A DNA stretch of 64,000 bases from contig NZ_CP128846.1 of assembly GCF_030388665.1 (NCBI RefSeq), positions 1,612,001 through 1,676,000 of the forward strand, given 5' to 3'. This document shows, piece after piece, positions 17,208 through 24,690 of this stretch. The stretch is from Streptomyces flavofungini. Its GTDB lineage: Bacteria; Actinomycetota; Actinomycetes; Streptomycetales; Streptomycetaceae. The first letter of the stretch is position 1; each line of letters opens with the position of its first letter. A model generated the notes under the pieces. The model was not told the origin of the DNA and made no database searches. It was given only the letters and a program-made list of their open reading frames with translations. Position numbers and translations under genes: made by a program.

Positions 17208-18413
17208 GTGAACAGCACTGAAGGTGCCCGCGACATCACCATGGCAGCGCCCCGGAACGGCGAAGGCCTCCCGGACGTGAGTCTCGATCAAGCACACTCT
17301 CCCCAGAAAGTCATGGCGCACGGTGATCTCCTCCGACGATTCGTCGCCGGCGAGGAGATCAAACCGGTCCACATGCGGATCGGCATCATGGGCGCCTGCA
17401 ATATGCGTTGCAACTTCTGCAACTTCCATTCACCGAACGAGGAACAGTTCTACGACCTGTTCTCGTTCAAGGACTCCCTCACCACCGACAAGGCGATCAC
17501 GCTTCTCAAGGAGTTCGCCGAGAACGACGGCCGCGCCGTGACCTTCTGCGGCAGCGGCGAGTGCACCATCCACCCGGGCTACGCCGACATCTGCTACGCC
17601 GGGCACGACAGCGGCCTGCACATCGGCCTGATCACCAACGGCTCCCGGCTCGGCCGCCCCAAGGTCGCCGACTGCGTCACGGCGACGCACACCTGGGTGC
17701 GCGTCGGCATGAACGCCGGCACGGAGGCGACGTTCAACGACATCACGCGCGACCGCGAGCAGACGTTCTCCAAGTTCATCGGGACGATCGGCAAGTTGCG
17801 CGACAACGCCGTGGCGCCGGACTTCCGCATCGGCTTCAACTACGTGATCACGATGCAGAACTACCGCGAGATCGTCGAGGCCGCCCGCATCGCCCACGAG
17901 TCCGGCGCGCACTATGTGCGCTTCGAGCCGGAGTTCTACAGCGCGATGGGCCACGAGACCATCGAGACCGTCATGGCGGAGATCTCCGCCTCCCTCGTGG
18001 AGGCCGCCGCGATGTCCACGGAGGCCTTCGAGGTGTCGGTGCCCAAGCTGGACCGAGGCCCCATGGACCAGGTGGAGGAGGTCGAGGGCGACTTCGAGCG
18101 CTGCCACTACAGCCGCTTCGTGACGGCCGTCGGCGCCGACGGGCACCTCTACCCGTGCCCGCAGGTCCACCTCAACAGCCGCTACCGCATCGGCGACGTG
18201 GTCGACCTCGGCTACCCCACCGTCCTCGACGGCGGCCCGCGCGCCGAGTGGGAGGCCACCAACCCCAACCGCACCGACCTGTGCAAGTCCTGCTTCTACC
18301 GTCCGCAGAACGAGCTGCTCGAACTGCTCAAACGCGGCCAGATCAAACTCGACGAGGCCTTGGACGCGTATGCGCTCGAGGTGCCCAGCACGTTGCACGC
18401 CGACTTCGTGTAG
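17208..18413 (+). CDS. Radical SAM enzyme with SPASM/twitch-like C-terminus
   Basis: A 401-residue radical S-adenosylmethionine protein. The [4Fe-4S] motif CxxxCxxC is at C64, C68 and C71 (GACNMRCNFC), followed by the GSGECTIHP and LITNGS segments of the SAM-binding barrel. The C-terminal third has further cysteines (ERCHYSRF, GADGHLYPCPQ, CKSC), the layout of an auxiliary-cluster SPASM or twitch domain. I choose GTG 17208 because GGAGG lies 5 nt upstream; an in-frame GTG at 17196 overlaps that site. It is the first gene of the putative biosynthetic cluster. Related enzymes modify peptides, amino sugars and cyclitols (for example BtrN-type alcohol oxidation). No precursor peptide is visible nearby, which argues for a small-molecule substrate. 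Confidence 0.9.
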   Translation: MNSTEGARDITMAAPRNGEGLPDVSLDQAHSPQKVMAHGDLLRRFVAGEEIKPVHMRIGIMGACNMRCNFCNFHSPNEEQFYDLFSFKDSLTTDKAITLLKEFAENDGRAVTFCGSGECTIHPGYADICYAGHDSGLHIGLITNGSRLGRPKVADCVTATHTWVRVGMNAGTEATFNDITRDREQTFSKFIGTIGKLRDNAVAPDFRIGFNYVITMQNYREIVEAARIAHESGAHYVRFEPEFYSAMGHETIETVMAEISASLVEAAAMSTEAFEVSVPKLDRGPMDQVEEVEGDFERCHYSRFVTAVGADGHLYPCPQVHLNSRYRIGDVVDLGYPTVLDGGPRAEWEATNPNRTDLCKSCFYRPQNELLELLKRGQIKLDEALDAYALEVPSTLHADFV

Positions 18414-18498
18414 CCGCGGCACAGCGCGTACGGGCGTGCCCTGCCCCGCCCCGTCTCTCCCACCCGTCCCGCCCTTCTCGACTCGCGTCGGCCAGTTG

Positions 18499-18590
18499 TC
18501 AGCCCGTCCGGCGTTTGAGGACGAGCCGCGAAGCGGCGATCGGCGGGGGCCCAGGGGGGCGGCAGCCCCTGGTTACGGAAAGGGGCGGGC
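18499..18590. repeat. Streptomyces dispersed intergenic repeat
   Basis: The stretch starting TCAGCCCGTCCGGCGTTTGA and running through GAAGCGGCGATCGGCGGGGG to a CCAGGGG/CCCCTGG stem is a familiar repeated intergenic sequence in Streptomyces genomes. It can fold into short hairpins and may act as an attenuator. Here it separates the radical SAM gene from the aminotransferase fusion. It is followed at 18612-18666 by CACCCGCACC-type short repeats. Confidence 0.65.
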
Positions 18591-18683
18591 CTGGGGCGCC
18601 CCGCGAGGGCCCCCACCCACCCACCCGCGCCGAAACCGCACCCACCCGCACCCACCCGCACCCACAGGAGCGTTAGCCCCCGC

Positions 18684-21191
18684 ATGCAGACCACCCACGT
18701 GCGCCGACTCCTGCGAGCCGACCCGACGCTGCGCTTCACCCCCGCACTCTCCGACCCCACCGCACACGCGGCCTGGTCCCGCAGGATCCGGGCGATCGTG
18801 GCGCGCCTGGCCCGCGTCGACCACGCCCCACTCGACATCACGGCCGTCGACACGACCGTCGACGCCACCGCAAGGTCCGGCGACAGGGCGGACGACGGGA
18901 CCGCAGGCCGTCCGGGCGCGACCAACGGCGCTCCGGGCAGGACCGGCGACGGCCCCGGTGAGACCGGCGGCGCCCCGGGCAGGACTGGCGACGGTCCCGG
19001 CGAGGCCGGCGACGGTCCGGGCGACGGGATCGGCCTGCGGCGCGAGCACCTGACCCTCAACTCCCCCGTACGCGGCGCCTTCCAGGCCACGCTCCTGTCC
19101 CCGGCGACCCGCACGGAGGCCTCCCCCGGCCCCGCCGTCCTGGTGTTCGGCGGCAAGAACGCCCGCCTGGAGCACCTCACCGGCGAGCGCCCACCGGACT
19201 TCCCCGACCGCAACATCGCCGAGCACCTGGCCCGCGCCGGCTTCGTCACGCTGACCTTCGAGCACGGCATCGGCGGCCTCGACGAGGAGCGCCGCGCCGG
19301 CCGCGAGGAGGGCGCCCTCCTCGCGCACGCCTTCGCGCTCACGGGCCGCTCCCTGCTCGGCGCACTCGTCGGCGACACCCTCGGCGCCCTGGACGTCCTC
19401 ACCGCGCACCCGCTGGTCGACGCCGACCGCGTCGGCCTGTTCGGGCACAGCCTGGGCGCGGCAGTCGCCCTGCACACCGCGCTGCTGGCACCGCACCCGC
19501 TGCCGGTGTGCGCGGCCAGCCATCTCGGCACCTATCCGGCACTGTACGAGCGCCTGTTGACGGGGTACGAGGGCGCGGTCCTGCCGGGGATCCTGGAGTA
19601 CGCCGACCTCGGCGACCTCTACGCCGCGCTTGCCCCGGCCCCACTGCACCTTCAGTTCGGCACCGCCGACTCCTACCTGGAACCGGCCGACGCCCGCGCC
19701 GCCGCGGCCACCGTCCGGCGCGGCTACGCGGCGGCGGACGCCGTGGACCACCTCGACGTGCACGAGCTGCCCATGGGCCACGGCACCCACGTACAGCACG
19801 CGGTCGACTTCTTCACGCGCACCCTGTCGGGGCCCGCTCCCGCCCCCGGCGACGTGCCCGCGCAGCGCGTCCACTTCGGTGTGGCCGAGCGCCGCGCGGT
19901 CCTTGACCGGGTCGACACCGCGCTCGCCTCCGGTCACCTCACGCAGGGCCCGGGGCTCGCCCGGTTCGAGGAGCTGTGCCGCTCCTGGACGGGCCGCGAA
20001 GGGGTCGCGGTCGCGTCCGGCGCGGCTGCCCTGGAGATCGCCCTGCGCATCGTCGGCGTGGCCGGGCGGACGGTGCTCGTGCCGGTGAACACGTTCTTCG
20101 CGACGGCGGCGGCCGCGGTGCGCGCGGGTGCGCGGGTGCGGTTCGTCGACATCGAGCTGGACGGCCTCGGCCTCGATCCGGACGCGCTGCGCGCCGCGCT
20201 CGACCGTCATCCGGACACGGCGGCCGTGCTGCCGGTGCACATCGGCGGCATCGTCTCGCCCGCCCTCGACGACGTGCTCGCGCTGTGCGAGCGCCGGGGT
20301 GTGGCCGTCGTGGAGGACGCCGCGCACGCGCTGGGGGCGACGCTCGGCGGCCGGTACGCGGGGGCCTTCGGCCGGTTCGGCGCGTTCTCGTTCTTCCCCA
20401 CGAAGGTCGCGGTGAGCGGTGAGGGCGGCCTGGTGACGTGCGCGAACGCCGAGGACACGGAGCAGGTGCGGCGCTGGCGCGACCACGGCAAGAGCGCGCA
20501 GGGATCCACGCTGCACGACCGGCCCGGCGGCAACTGGCGGCTGAGCGAACTGCACGCCGCCGTGGGCACGGTCGACCTGGAGCGGTTCGACGACACGCTG
20601 GCGGCGCGCCGTGAGCTCGCCCTCGGCTACGACGAGTTGCTGACCGACGTGCCCGGCGTCCGCCCCCACGCGGTGCCCGCGGCGGCGCACAGCAACTACT
20701 ACAAGTACCTCGCCTACTTGGAGGCGCCCGTGGACCGGGCGCTCCTGAAGAAGCGCCTGCGCGAACGGCATGGCGTGTCGCTCGCGGGCGAGGTGTACGA
20801 CCATCTGCTGTGCGACCAGCCGTACTTCGCGGCGTCGGCGGATCCGGAAGCGGGGGTCGCGGCTTCCGGGACGGGAGTGGAGACCTCCCGAGCGGGGGTG
20901 GAGGCCTCCCGAGCGGGGGTGGAGACCTTCGGCGCGGGAGTGGGGGCCTCCGGGACGACGGTGGATGCCTCCGGGTCGGCGGCTGGAGCGCCCGGTGCGG
21001 GAGCGGGAACTCCTGGGGCTGTGGTCGGAACGCCCGGTGCGGGGGCGGGAGTTCCCGGTGCGGCGGCCGACGGCCCCTTCGAGCAGGCCCGCTGGTTCGC
21101 CCGCCACCACATCGCGCTTCCGCTCTATCCAACGCTCACCCGGGCCGAGCAGTTCCGGGTGGTCGAGGCCTTGCGCGGCGAGTTGTCGTGA
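18684..21191 (+). CDS. Alpha/beta-hydrolase fused to a DegT/DnrJ/StrS aminotransferase
   Basis: An 835-residue fusion. Residues ~115-385 form an alpha/beta hydrolase with nucleophile elbow GHSLG (Ser256) and a late histidine in MGHGTH. Residues ~400-835 form a PLP-dependent sugar-aminotransferase-type domain with a GAAALEIALR start, VVEDAAHALGA, the lysine loop FFPTKVAVSGEGG (Lys574) and NWRLSELHAAVG. Two low-complexity inserts interrupt it: heptad-like Gly/Pro repeats at about 75-112 and ten heptapeptide units at 724-793, inside the aminotransferase C-terminal lobe. DegT enzymes transfer an amino group from glutamate or glutamine to a keto or aldehyde carbon; the hydrolase may release or pre-process the substrate. 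The stop overlaps the next start as GTGA. The AGGAG site is 13 nt from the ATG, rather far. Confidence 0.88.
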   Translation: MQTTHVRRLLRADPTLRFTPALSDPTAHAAWSRRIRAIVARLARVDHAPLDITAVDTTVDATARSGDRADDGTAGRPGATNGAPGRTGDGPGETGGAPGRTGDGPGEAGDGPGDGIGLRREHLTLNSPVRGAFQATLLSPATRTEASPGPAVLVFGGKNARLEHLTGERPPDFPDRNIAEHLARAGFVTLTFEHGIGGLDEERRAGREEGALLAHAFALTGRSLLGALVGDTLGALDVLTAHPLVDADRVGLFGHSLGAAVALHTALLAPHPLPVCAASHLGTYPALYERLLTGYEGAVLPGILEYADLGDLYAALAPAPLHLQFGTADSYLEPADARAAAATVRRGYAAADAVDHLDVHELPMGHGTHVQHAVDFFTRTLSGPAPAPGDVPAQRVHFGVAERRAVLDRVDTALASGHLTQGPGLARFEELCRSWTGREGVAVASGAAALEIALRIVGVAGRTVLVPVNTFFATAAAAVRAGARVRFVDIELDGLGLDPDALRAALDRHPDTAAVLPVHIGGIVSPALDDVLALCERRGVAVVEDAAHALGATLGGRYAGAFGRFGAFSFFPTKVAVSGEGGLVTCANAEDTEQVRRWRDHGKSAQGSTLHDRPGGNWRLSELHAAVGTVDLERFDDTLAARRELALGYDELLTDVPGVRPHAVPAAAHSNYYKYLAYLEAPVDRALLKKRLRERHGVSLAGEVYDHLLCDQPYFAASADPEAGVAASGTGVETSRAGVEASRAGVETFGAGVGASGTTVDASGSAAGAPGAGAGTPGAVVGTPGAGAGVPGAAADGPFEQARWFARHHIALPLYPTLTRAEQFRVVEALRGELS
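20853..21062 (+). repeat. Ten 21-bp repeats coding heptapeptides in the aminotransferase
   Basis: Ten consecutive 7-codon units, from GVAASGT through GVETSRA and GVEASRA to GAGVPGA, occupy residues 724-793 of the fusion protein. The first copies are nearly identical in DNA and later ones diverge. They sit between YFAASADPEA and ADGPFEQARWF, where other DegT enzymes have a short loop. Confidence 0.85.
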
Positions 21192-22519
21192 CGGGGCCGG
21201 ACGACGAGGCTCCGGTCCTCTCCGCGTACCGCAGGGGCGACTGGCAGCCGTCCCTGGACACAGCCCCGCTGCCCGGCGCGAGCCGCACCCGCCTCGCCCT
21301 CGTCCCGCACATCGTCGCCCACTCCGACCGCCGCTGGTGGGACGGCGTCCGCGCGGACCTGGCCCCGCTGTCGGGCCGCCGCGAACTCGTCCTTTCCGCC
21401 CTGGAGTTGTTCCGGCACGGCACCGTCACCATCGGCGGCATCGGGCCGCAGAGCGCGGACGCCTTCCGGGCGGCCCTGTGGGACACCGCCGGACTGCCGG
21501 GGCCGCTGGTCGAGCGGTGGGGGGCGATGCTGTACGAGGGGGCCGCGCGCCGCGAGGCCACCGCCCCGGACGACGCGCTCGCGCTGGTGGCGCTGCCCGG
21601 CAACACCTTCACCTGCCTGGACTCCGTCCTGGAGCAGGCCGAACGGTCCGCGTGTGTCTGGGTGCGCCCGAGCCGCCGCGAACCGCTGTCCGCGGCCAGG
21701 CTGCTCGCGGCGCTCCTCGCCGTCGGCTGGCCGCCCCCGCGCCTCGGCCTGTACCCCACCGAACAGCACACCCTGCACGGCCTGTTGAAACTCACCGACC
21801 GGCACATCGTGTACGGCGGCGCGGGGCTCGCCGCGTCGGTGCGGGAGTCGCCCGCGCTGACGCTGCACGGACCCGGCCGGGGCTGCGCACTCGTGTCACC
21901 AGGCACTCCCGCCGGACCCGCCGGTTCCACTGACACCCTTGCCCCTCATGATTCCGTCGACTGTGTTGACGGCTCTGTTGACAGCGCTGTCGACAGCTCT
22001 GTTGACGACACGGTGGCCTGGTTGCTCCCGTTGATCGCCGCGGATTCGGGCCGCTTCTGCAGCAACGTGCGCACGGTCGTGTGCGTGGATCACGACCCGG
22101 AGCCCCTGGCCAAGGCCCTCGCGACCGCGCTCGACGCGCTCCATCCGGGTCCCGCGCCCGACCCGACCGATCCTCAGTGGCCGCTGACCGCCTTCCGGGA
22201 GGCCGGTGAGGCCGACCGCGCCGCCGCGTCCGTACGCGACCGCCTGCGCCCCGGCGACCGCCTGCTCACCCGCGAGCCGACGGTGGTCACAGGCACCGGC
22301 GCCGGCCCAGGTGCCGCCACCGGCGCCGACGCCTACGTACGCCCTCAACTGGCCCTGCTCCAGGACGACCCCGCGGCACCGTCGCACCCGCTCATCGGCC
22401 ACGAGGTCCCCTTCCCCTTCGCCGCCGTGCTCCGTGCCACCGCCGACGCCGCGCGTGCCCTCGCCGACGAAGCCCTGTTCGTGTACCGACCGCCGGCGAC
22501 ACCAGGAGGAGCCCCATGA
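21188..22519 (+). CDS. LuxC-like acyl reductase (aldehyde dehydrogenase superfamily)
   Basis: This 443-residue protein has the aldehyde dehydrogenase layout of the LuxC acyl-CoA/acyl-protein reductase family: a GNTFTCLDSVLEQA nucleotide-binding helix, VWVRPSRREPLSAARL, a HIVYGG strand, and the catalytic cysteine loop SGRFCSNVRTVV with Cys291. It would reduce an activated acyl group to an aldehyde with NADPH. It overlaps the preceding gene (GTGA) and the following ligase (ATGA), and that ligase resembles LuxE, the usual partner of LuxC. A 12-bp repeat at 21965-22012 inserts an acidic linker between the NAD and catalytic portions. Sequence identity to LuxC looks low, so family placement rests on motif order and the gene pairing. 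Confidence 0.7.
   Translation: MTGPDDEAPVLSAYRRGDWQPSLDTAPLPGASRTRLALVPHIVAHSDRRWWDGVRADLAPLSGRRELVLSALELFRHGTVTIGGIGPQSADAFRAALWDTAGLPGPLVERWGAMLYEGAARREATAPDDALALVALPGNTFTCLDSVLEQAERSACVWVRPSRREPLSAARLLAALLAVGWPPPRLGLYPTEQHTLHGLLKLTDRHIVYGGAGLAASVRESPALTLHGPGRGCALVSPGTPAGPAGSTDTLAPHDSVDCVDGSVDSAVDSSVDDTVAWLLPLIAADSGRFCSNVRTVVCVDHDPEPLAKALATALDALHPGPAPDPTDPQWPLTAFREAGEADRAAASVRDRLRPGDRLLTREPTVVTGTGAGPGAATGADAYVRPQLALLQDDPAAPSHPLIGHEVPFPFAAVLRATADAARALADEALFVYRPPATPGGAP
21965..22012 (+). repeat. Four 12-bp repeats with GTTGAC core
   Basis: Four consecutive 12-bp units beginning GTTGAC or GTCGAC encode VDGS, VDSA, VDSS and VDDT inside the LuxC-like gene. The units contain overlapping short palindromes such as CTGTCGACAG. 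The same TTGAC core recurs several times in the untranslated gap at 23680-23790. Confidence 0.8.
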
Positions 22520-23664
22520 CGACCGCGGCCCGCCGAGAACACGCCCCGCAGGTCACCTTCGACGGCCTGTACGACACGTTGCGCGAGCGCGTGCCCGAGC
22601 TGGCCGTGGACATCGACGTGTGGACGCGCCGCATGATGCGCTGGCACTTCCACCCGGACACCGGCTCCCCGTTCTGGGTCGGGCGCCGGGACCGACTCGG
22701 CTTCGACCCGCTCACGGACGTCGACGGCTTCGCGGCACTGGAGCTGTTCGGGCTCTTCGACAAGGGCGAGCTGCGCGCGGCGAGCGCCCTGGACCTGCGC
22801 CCGCGCGGCTATCGCGACCGGCCGTTCCGGGTCTTCGAGACAGGCGGCACCACCGGAGCGCCCTGCCGGATCGTGAACGTCACACGCCTCGCGTACGACG
22901 TGGAGGTCTACCGGACCGTCCTGGAGGCGCGCGGCGTCGCGGGCGGTGACATCCTCGCGATGACGCCGAGCGGTCCGCACGCGTACGGGCACTTCGTGGA
23001 GGGTCTCGCGGACAGTTGGCGGGGCGCCGTGTTCGCCATCGACTTCGACCCGCGCTGGGTGAAGGCGTCGCTGCGCGCGGGCGGCGAGGCGGACTCCTAC
23101 ACCGCGCACCTGGTGGAGCAGACCCTGACCCTGCTGGCCGCCGAGCGGCCCACGCTCCTGTTCACCACGTCCCGGCTGCTCCTCGAACTGGCCATGCGGC
23201 TGCCGCGCCCCCTGCACAGCTACGGCATCCGCGCGGTGTGCACCGGCGGCACCACGTGCAGCGCCGCCGAGGCCGCGTTCCTGCGCCAGGAACACCTGGA
23301 CGGCGTGCAGTGGATCGACACGTACGGCAACACACTGGCGGGCCACGCGCTGCAGGCCGACGCGGTGCCGGGCGCTCCCGCGCTGCCCGGCGGCACCGGG
23401 CACTCGTACCACCTGCCGCCGCCCTTCGCGGTGCTCCAGGTCGTCGACCCCGCCGATCCCTGGCGCGAGGTGCCCGTGGGCGAGCGCGGGCGGGTGCGGG
23501 TCACCACGCTCCTGGAGGACCTGTTCCTGCCGAATCTCCTCGAACGGGACAGCGCGATCCGGACCGGTCCGCACCCGTGGTTCCCGTGGGACGGAGTGGC
23601 GGCGGTGCAGGCGTTCCACGACGGTCCGACGGGCCCCGGGGAGGCGGTCGAGGGCGTCTACTGA
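22516..23664 (+). CDS. LuxE/PaaK-like adenylate-forming ligase
   Basis: A 382-residue member of the acyl-protein synthetase/phenylacetate-CoA ligase branch of adenylating enzymes. The Ser/Thr/Gly-rich ATP loop reads ETGGTTGAPCR, followed by CTGGTTCSAAEA and the aromatic-glycine motif WIDTYGNTLAG. It would activate a carboxylate as acyl-AMP. LuxE proteins carry a C-terminal cysteine that accepts the acyl group; no cysteine lies in the last ~60 residues here, so transfer may go directly to the LuxC-like Cys291 or to CoA. It overlaps the LuxC-like gene by ATGA, which implies a stoichiometric two-protein carboxylic acid reductase. Confidence 0.8.
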   Translation: MTTAARREHAPQVTFDGLYDTLRERVPELAVDIDVWTRRMMRWHFHPDTGSPFWVGRRDRLGFDPLTDVDGFAALELFGLFDKGELRAASALDLRPRGYRDRPFRVFETGGTTGAPCRIVNVTRLAYDVEVYRTVLEARGVAGGDILAMTPSGPHAYGHFVEGLADSWRGAVFAIDFDPRWVKASLRAGGEADSYTAHLVEQTLTLLAAERPTLLFTTSRLLLELAMRLPRPLHSYGIRAVCTGGTTCSAAEAAFLRQEHLDGVQWIDTYGNTLAGHALQADAVPGAPALPGGTGHSYHLPPPFAVLQVVDPADPWREVPVGERGRVRVTTLLEDLFLPNLLERDSAIRTGPHPWFPWDGVAAVQAFHDGPTGPGEAVEGVY

Positions 23665-23769
23665 CCCGCCTCTCCGCTTCCTTGACGACCCATCAACCAT
23701 GGACGGACTCGACGACGCATTGACCGTCCTTCCACCTCTTGACTGCTGAGCCCACGCATGGACGGGACA

Positions 23770-23782
23770 GTCAACTGTTGAC
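23770..23782. promoter_or_regulatory. Perfect 13-bp palindrome GTCAACtGTTGAC
   Basis: Located 50 bp upstream of the PhyH gene, in the 168-bp gap after the ligase gene. That gap also contains several other TTGAC-type hexamers (TTGACG, TTGACC, TTGACT), so it may be an internal promoter with an operator. A compatible -10 element is not clear. Confidence 0.4.
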
Positions 23783-23832
23783 GACCTGCGCACTGGTGAT
23801 CTGACGACGACCCGCTGACGTAAGGACTCCTC

Positions 23833-24690
23833 GTGAATCTCTCGTCGAACGGCGTGCCCATACCCTTCTCCCCCGAGTTGTTCGGCCCGCTGCGCGCCAC
23901 CGACCCGGATCGGATGCCGGACCCCGTCGCTCTGCGGGCACGGCTGCACGCGGACGGATATCTGTATCTGCCGGACTTCCTCGACCGCGAGCAGGTGCTG
24001 CGACTGCGCGCCAGGTACTTCTCCCAGCTGCCCGCGGGCTATCTCGCGCCGGGCACCAGCGCGCGCGAGGGCGTGTTCTCGGGGCGGGTGCCGGAGGGGC
24101 TGCCGGAGTACGGTGTGGCGGGGCATCCCGCGCACGCCTTCGTCCGCTCGGAGACCTTCGACCGGTTCCTCGACGACCCGCGGCTGCGCAAGCTGGCGGC
24201 CGACCTGCTCGACGGCGACGCCCGGATGCTGCCGCGCCGCATCCTGCGCCACTTCCACCGCGGGGTGCGCCGGGCCTCGCGTGCCCATGTCGACTTCGAC
24301 TACATGGACGAGGGTTCGCCGCAGGTCGTCACGACCTGGATCCCGGTCGGCGACTGCCCGCCGCAGTCGGGGGCGCTGGTGTACCTGGAGGGTTCGCACA
24401 CGCTGCCTCCGGAGGCATACGAGTCGCTGCGGGACACCACGGACCGGCCGGACGACCGCCGTCAGATCTGCCACGACCTGGAGTTCACCGCGCGCAGCCT
24501 GGGGCGGCGCTGGCTGTGGACGGACTTCGCGGCGGGTGACGTCATGGTGCACGTGCCGCACATCATCCATGCCTCGCTGGACGCGACGACGGACGCGATG
24601 CGGCTGTCCATCGACACGCGCTTCATCCGTCAGTCGGACACGCCGGACCCACGGTGGCTGAAGGCCTGGTCGGCGGACGACGGCGCCTGA
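23833..24690 (+). CDS. PhyH-family Fe(II)/2-oxoglutarate dioxygenase
   Basis: A 285-residue non-heme iron oxygenase. The iron-binding facial triad is visible as HVD (His152, Asp154) and a distal histidine in IIHASLD (His246), followed by RLSIDTRF, whose arginine would bind 2-oxoglutarate. QSGALVYLEGSH is the typical PhyH core strand. Start GTG 23833 has AAGGA upstream. It is last on the plus strand of the cluster, and its 3' end overlaps the convergent Gfo/Idh/MocA gene by 61 bp. PhyH enzymes hydroxylate, epimerise, desaturate or oxidatively deaminate; pairing with a Gfo/Idh/MocA reductase recalls the KanJ/KanK pair of kanamycin biosynthesis, but this is only an analogy. Confidence 0.88.
   Translation: MNLSSNGVPIPFSPELFGPLRATDPDRMPDPVALRARLHADGYLYLPDFLDREQVLRLRARYFSQLPAGYLAPGTSAREGVFSGRVPEGLPEYGVAGHPAHAFVRSETFDRFLDDPRLRKLAADLLDGDARMLPRRILRHFHRGVRRASRAHVDFDYMDEGSPQVVTTWIPVGDCPPQSGALVYLEGSHTLPPEAYESLRDTTDRPDDRRQICHDLEFTARSLGRRWLWTDFAAGDVMVHVPHIIHASLDATTDAMRLSIDTRFIRQSDTPDPRWLKAWSADDGA

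Noticed and set aside
17208..18413. RiPP maturase assignment for the radical SAM enzyme
   Set aside because: No short precursor-like ORF with a ribosome site was found in the flanking 500 bp, and the neighbours are small-molecule enzymes, so I left the substrate open.
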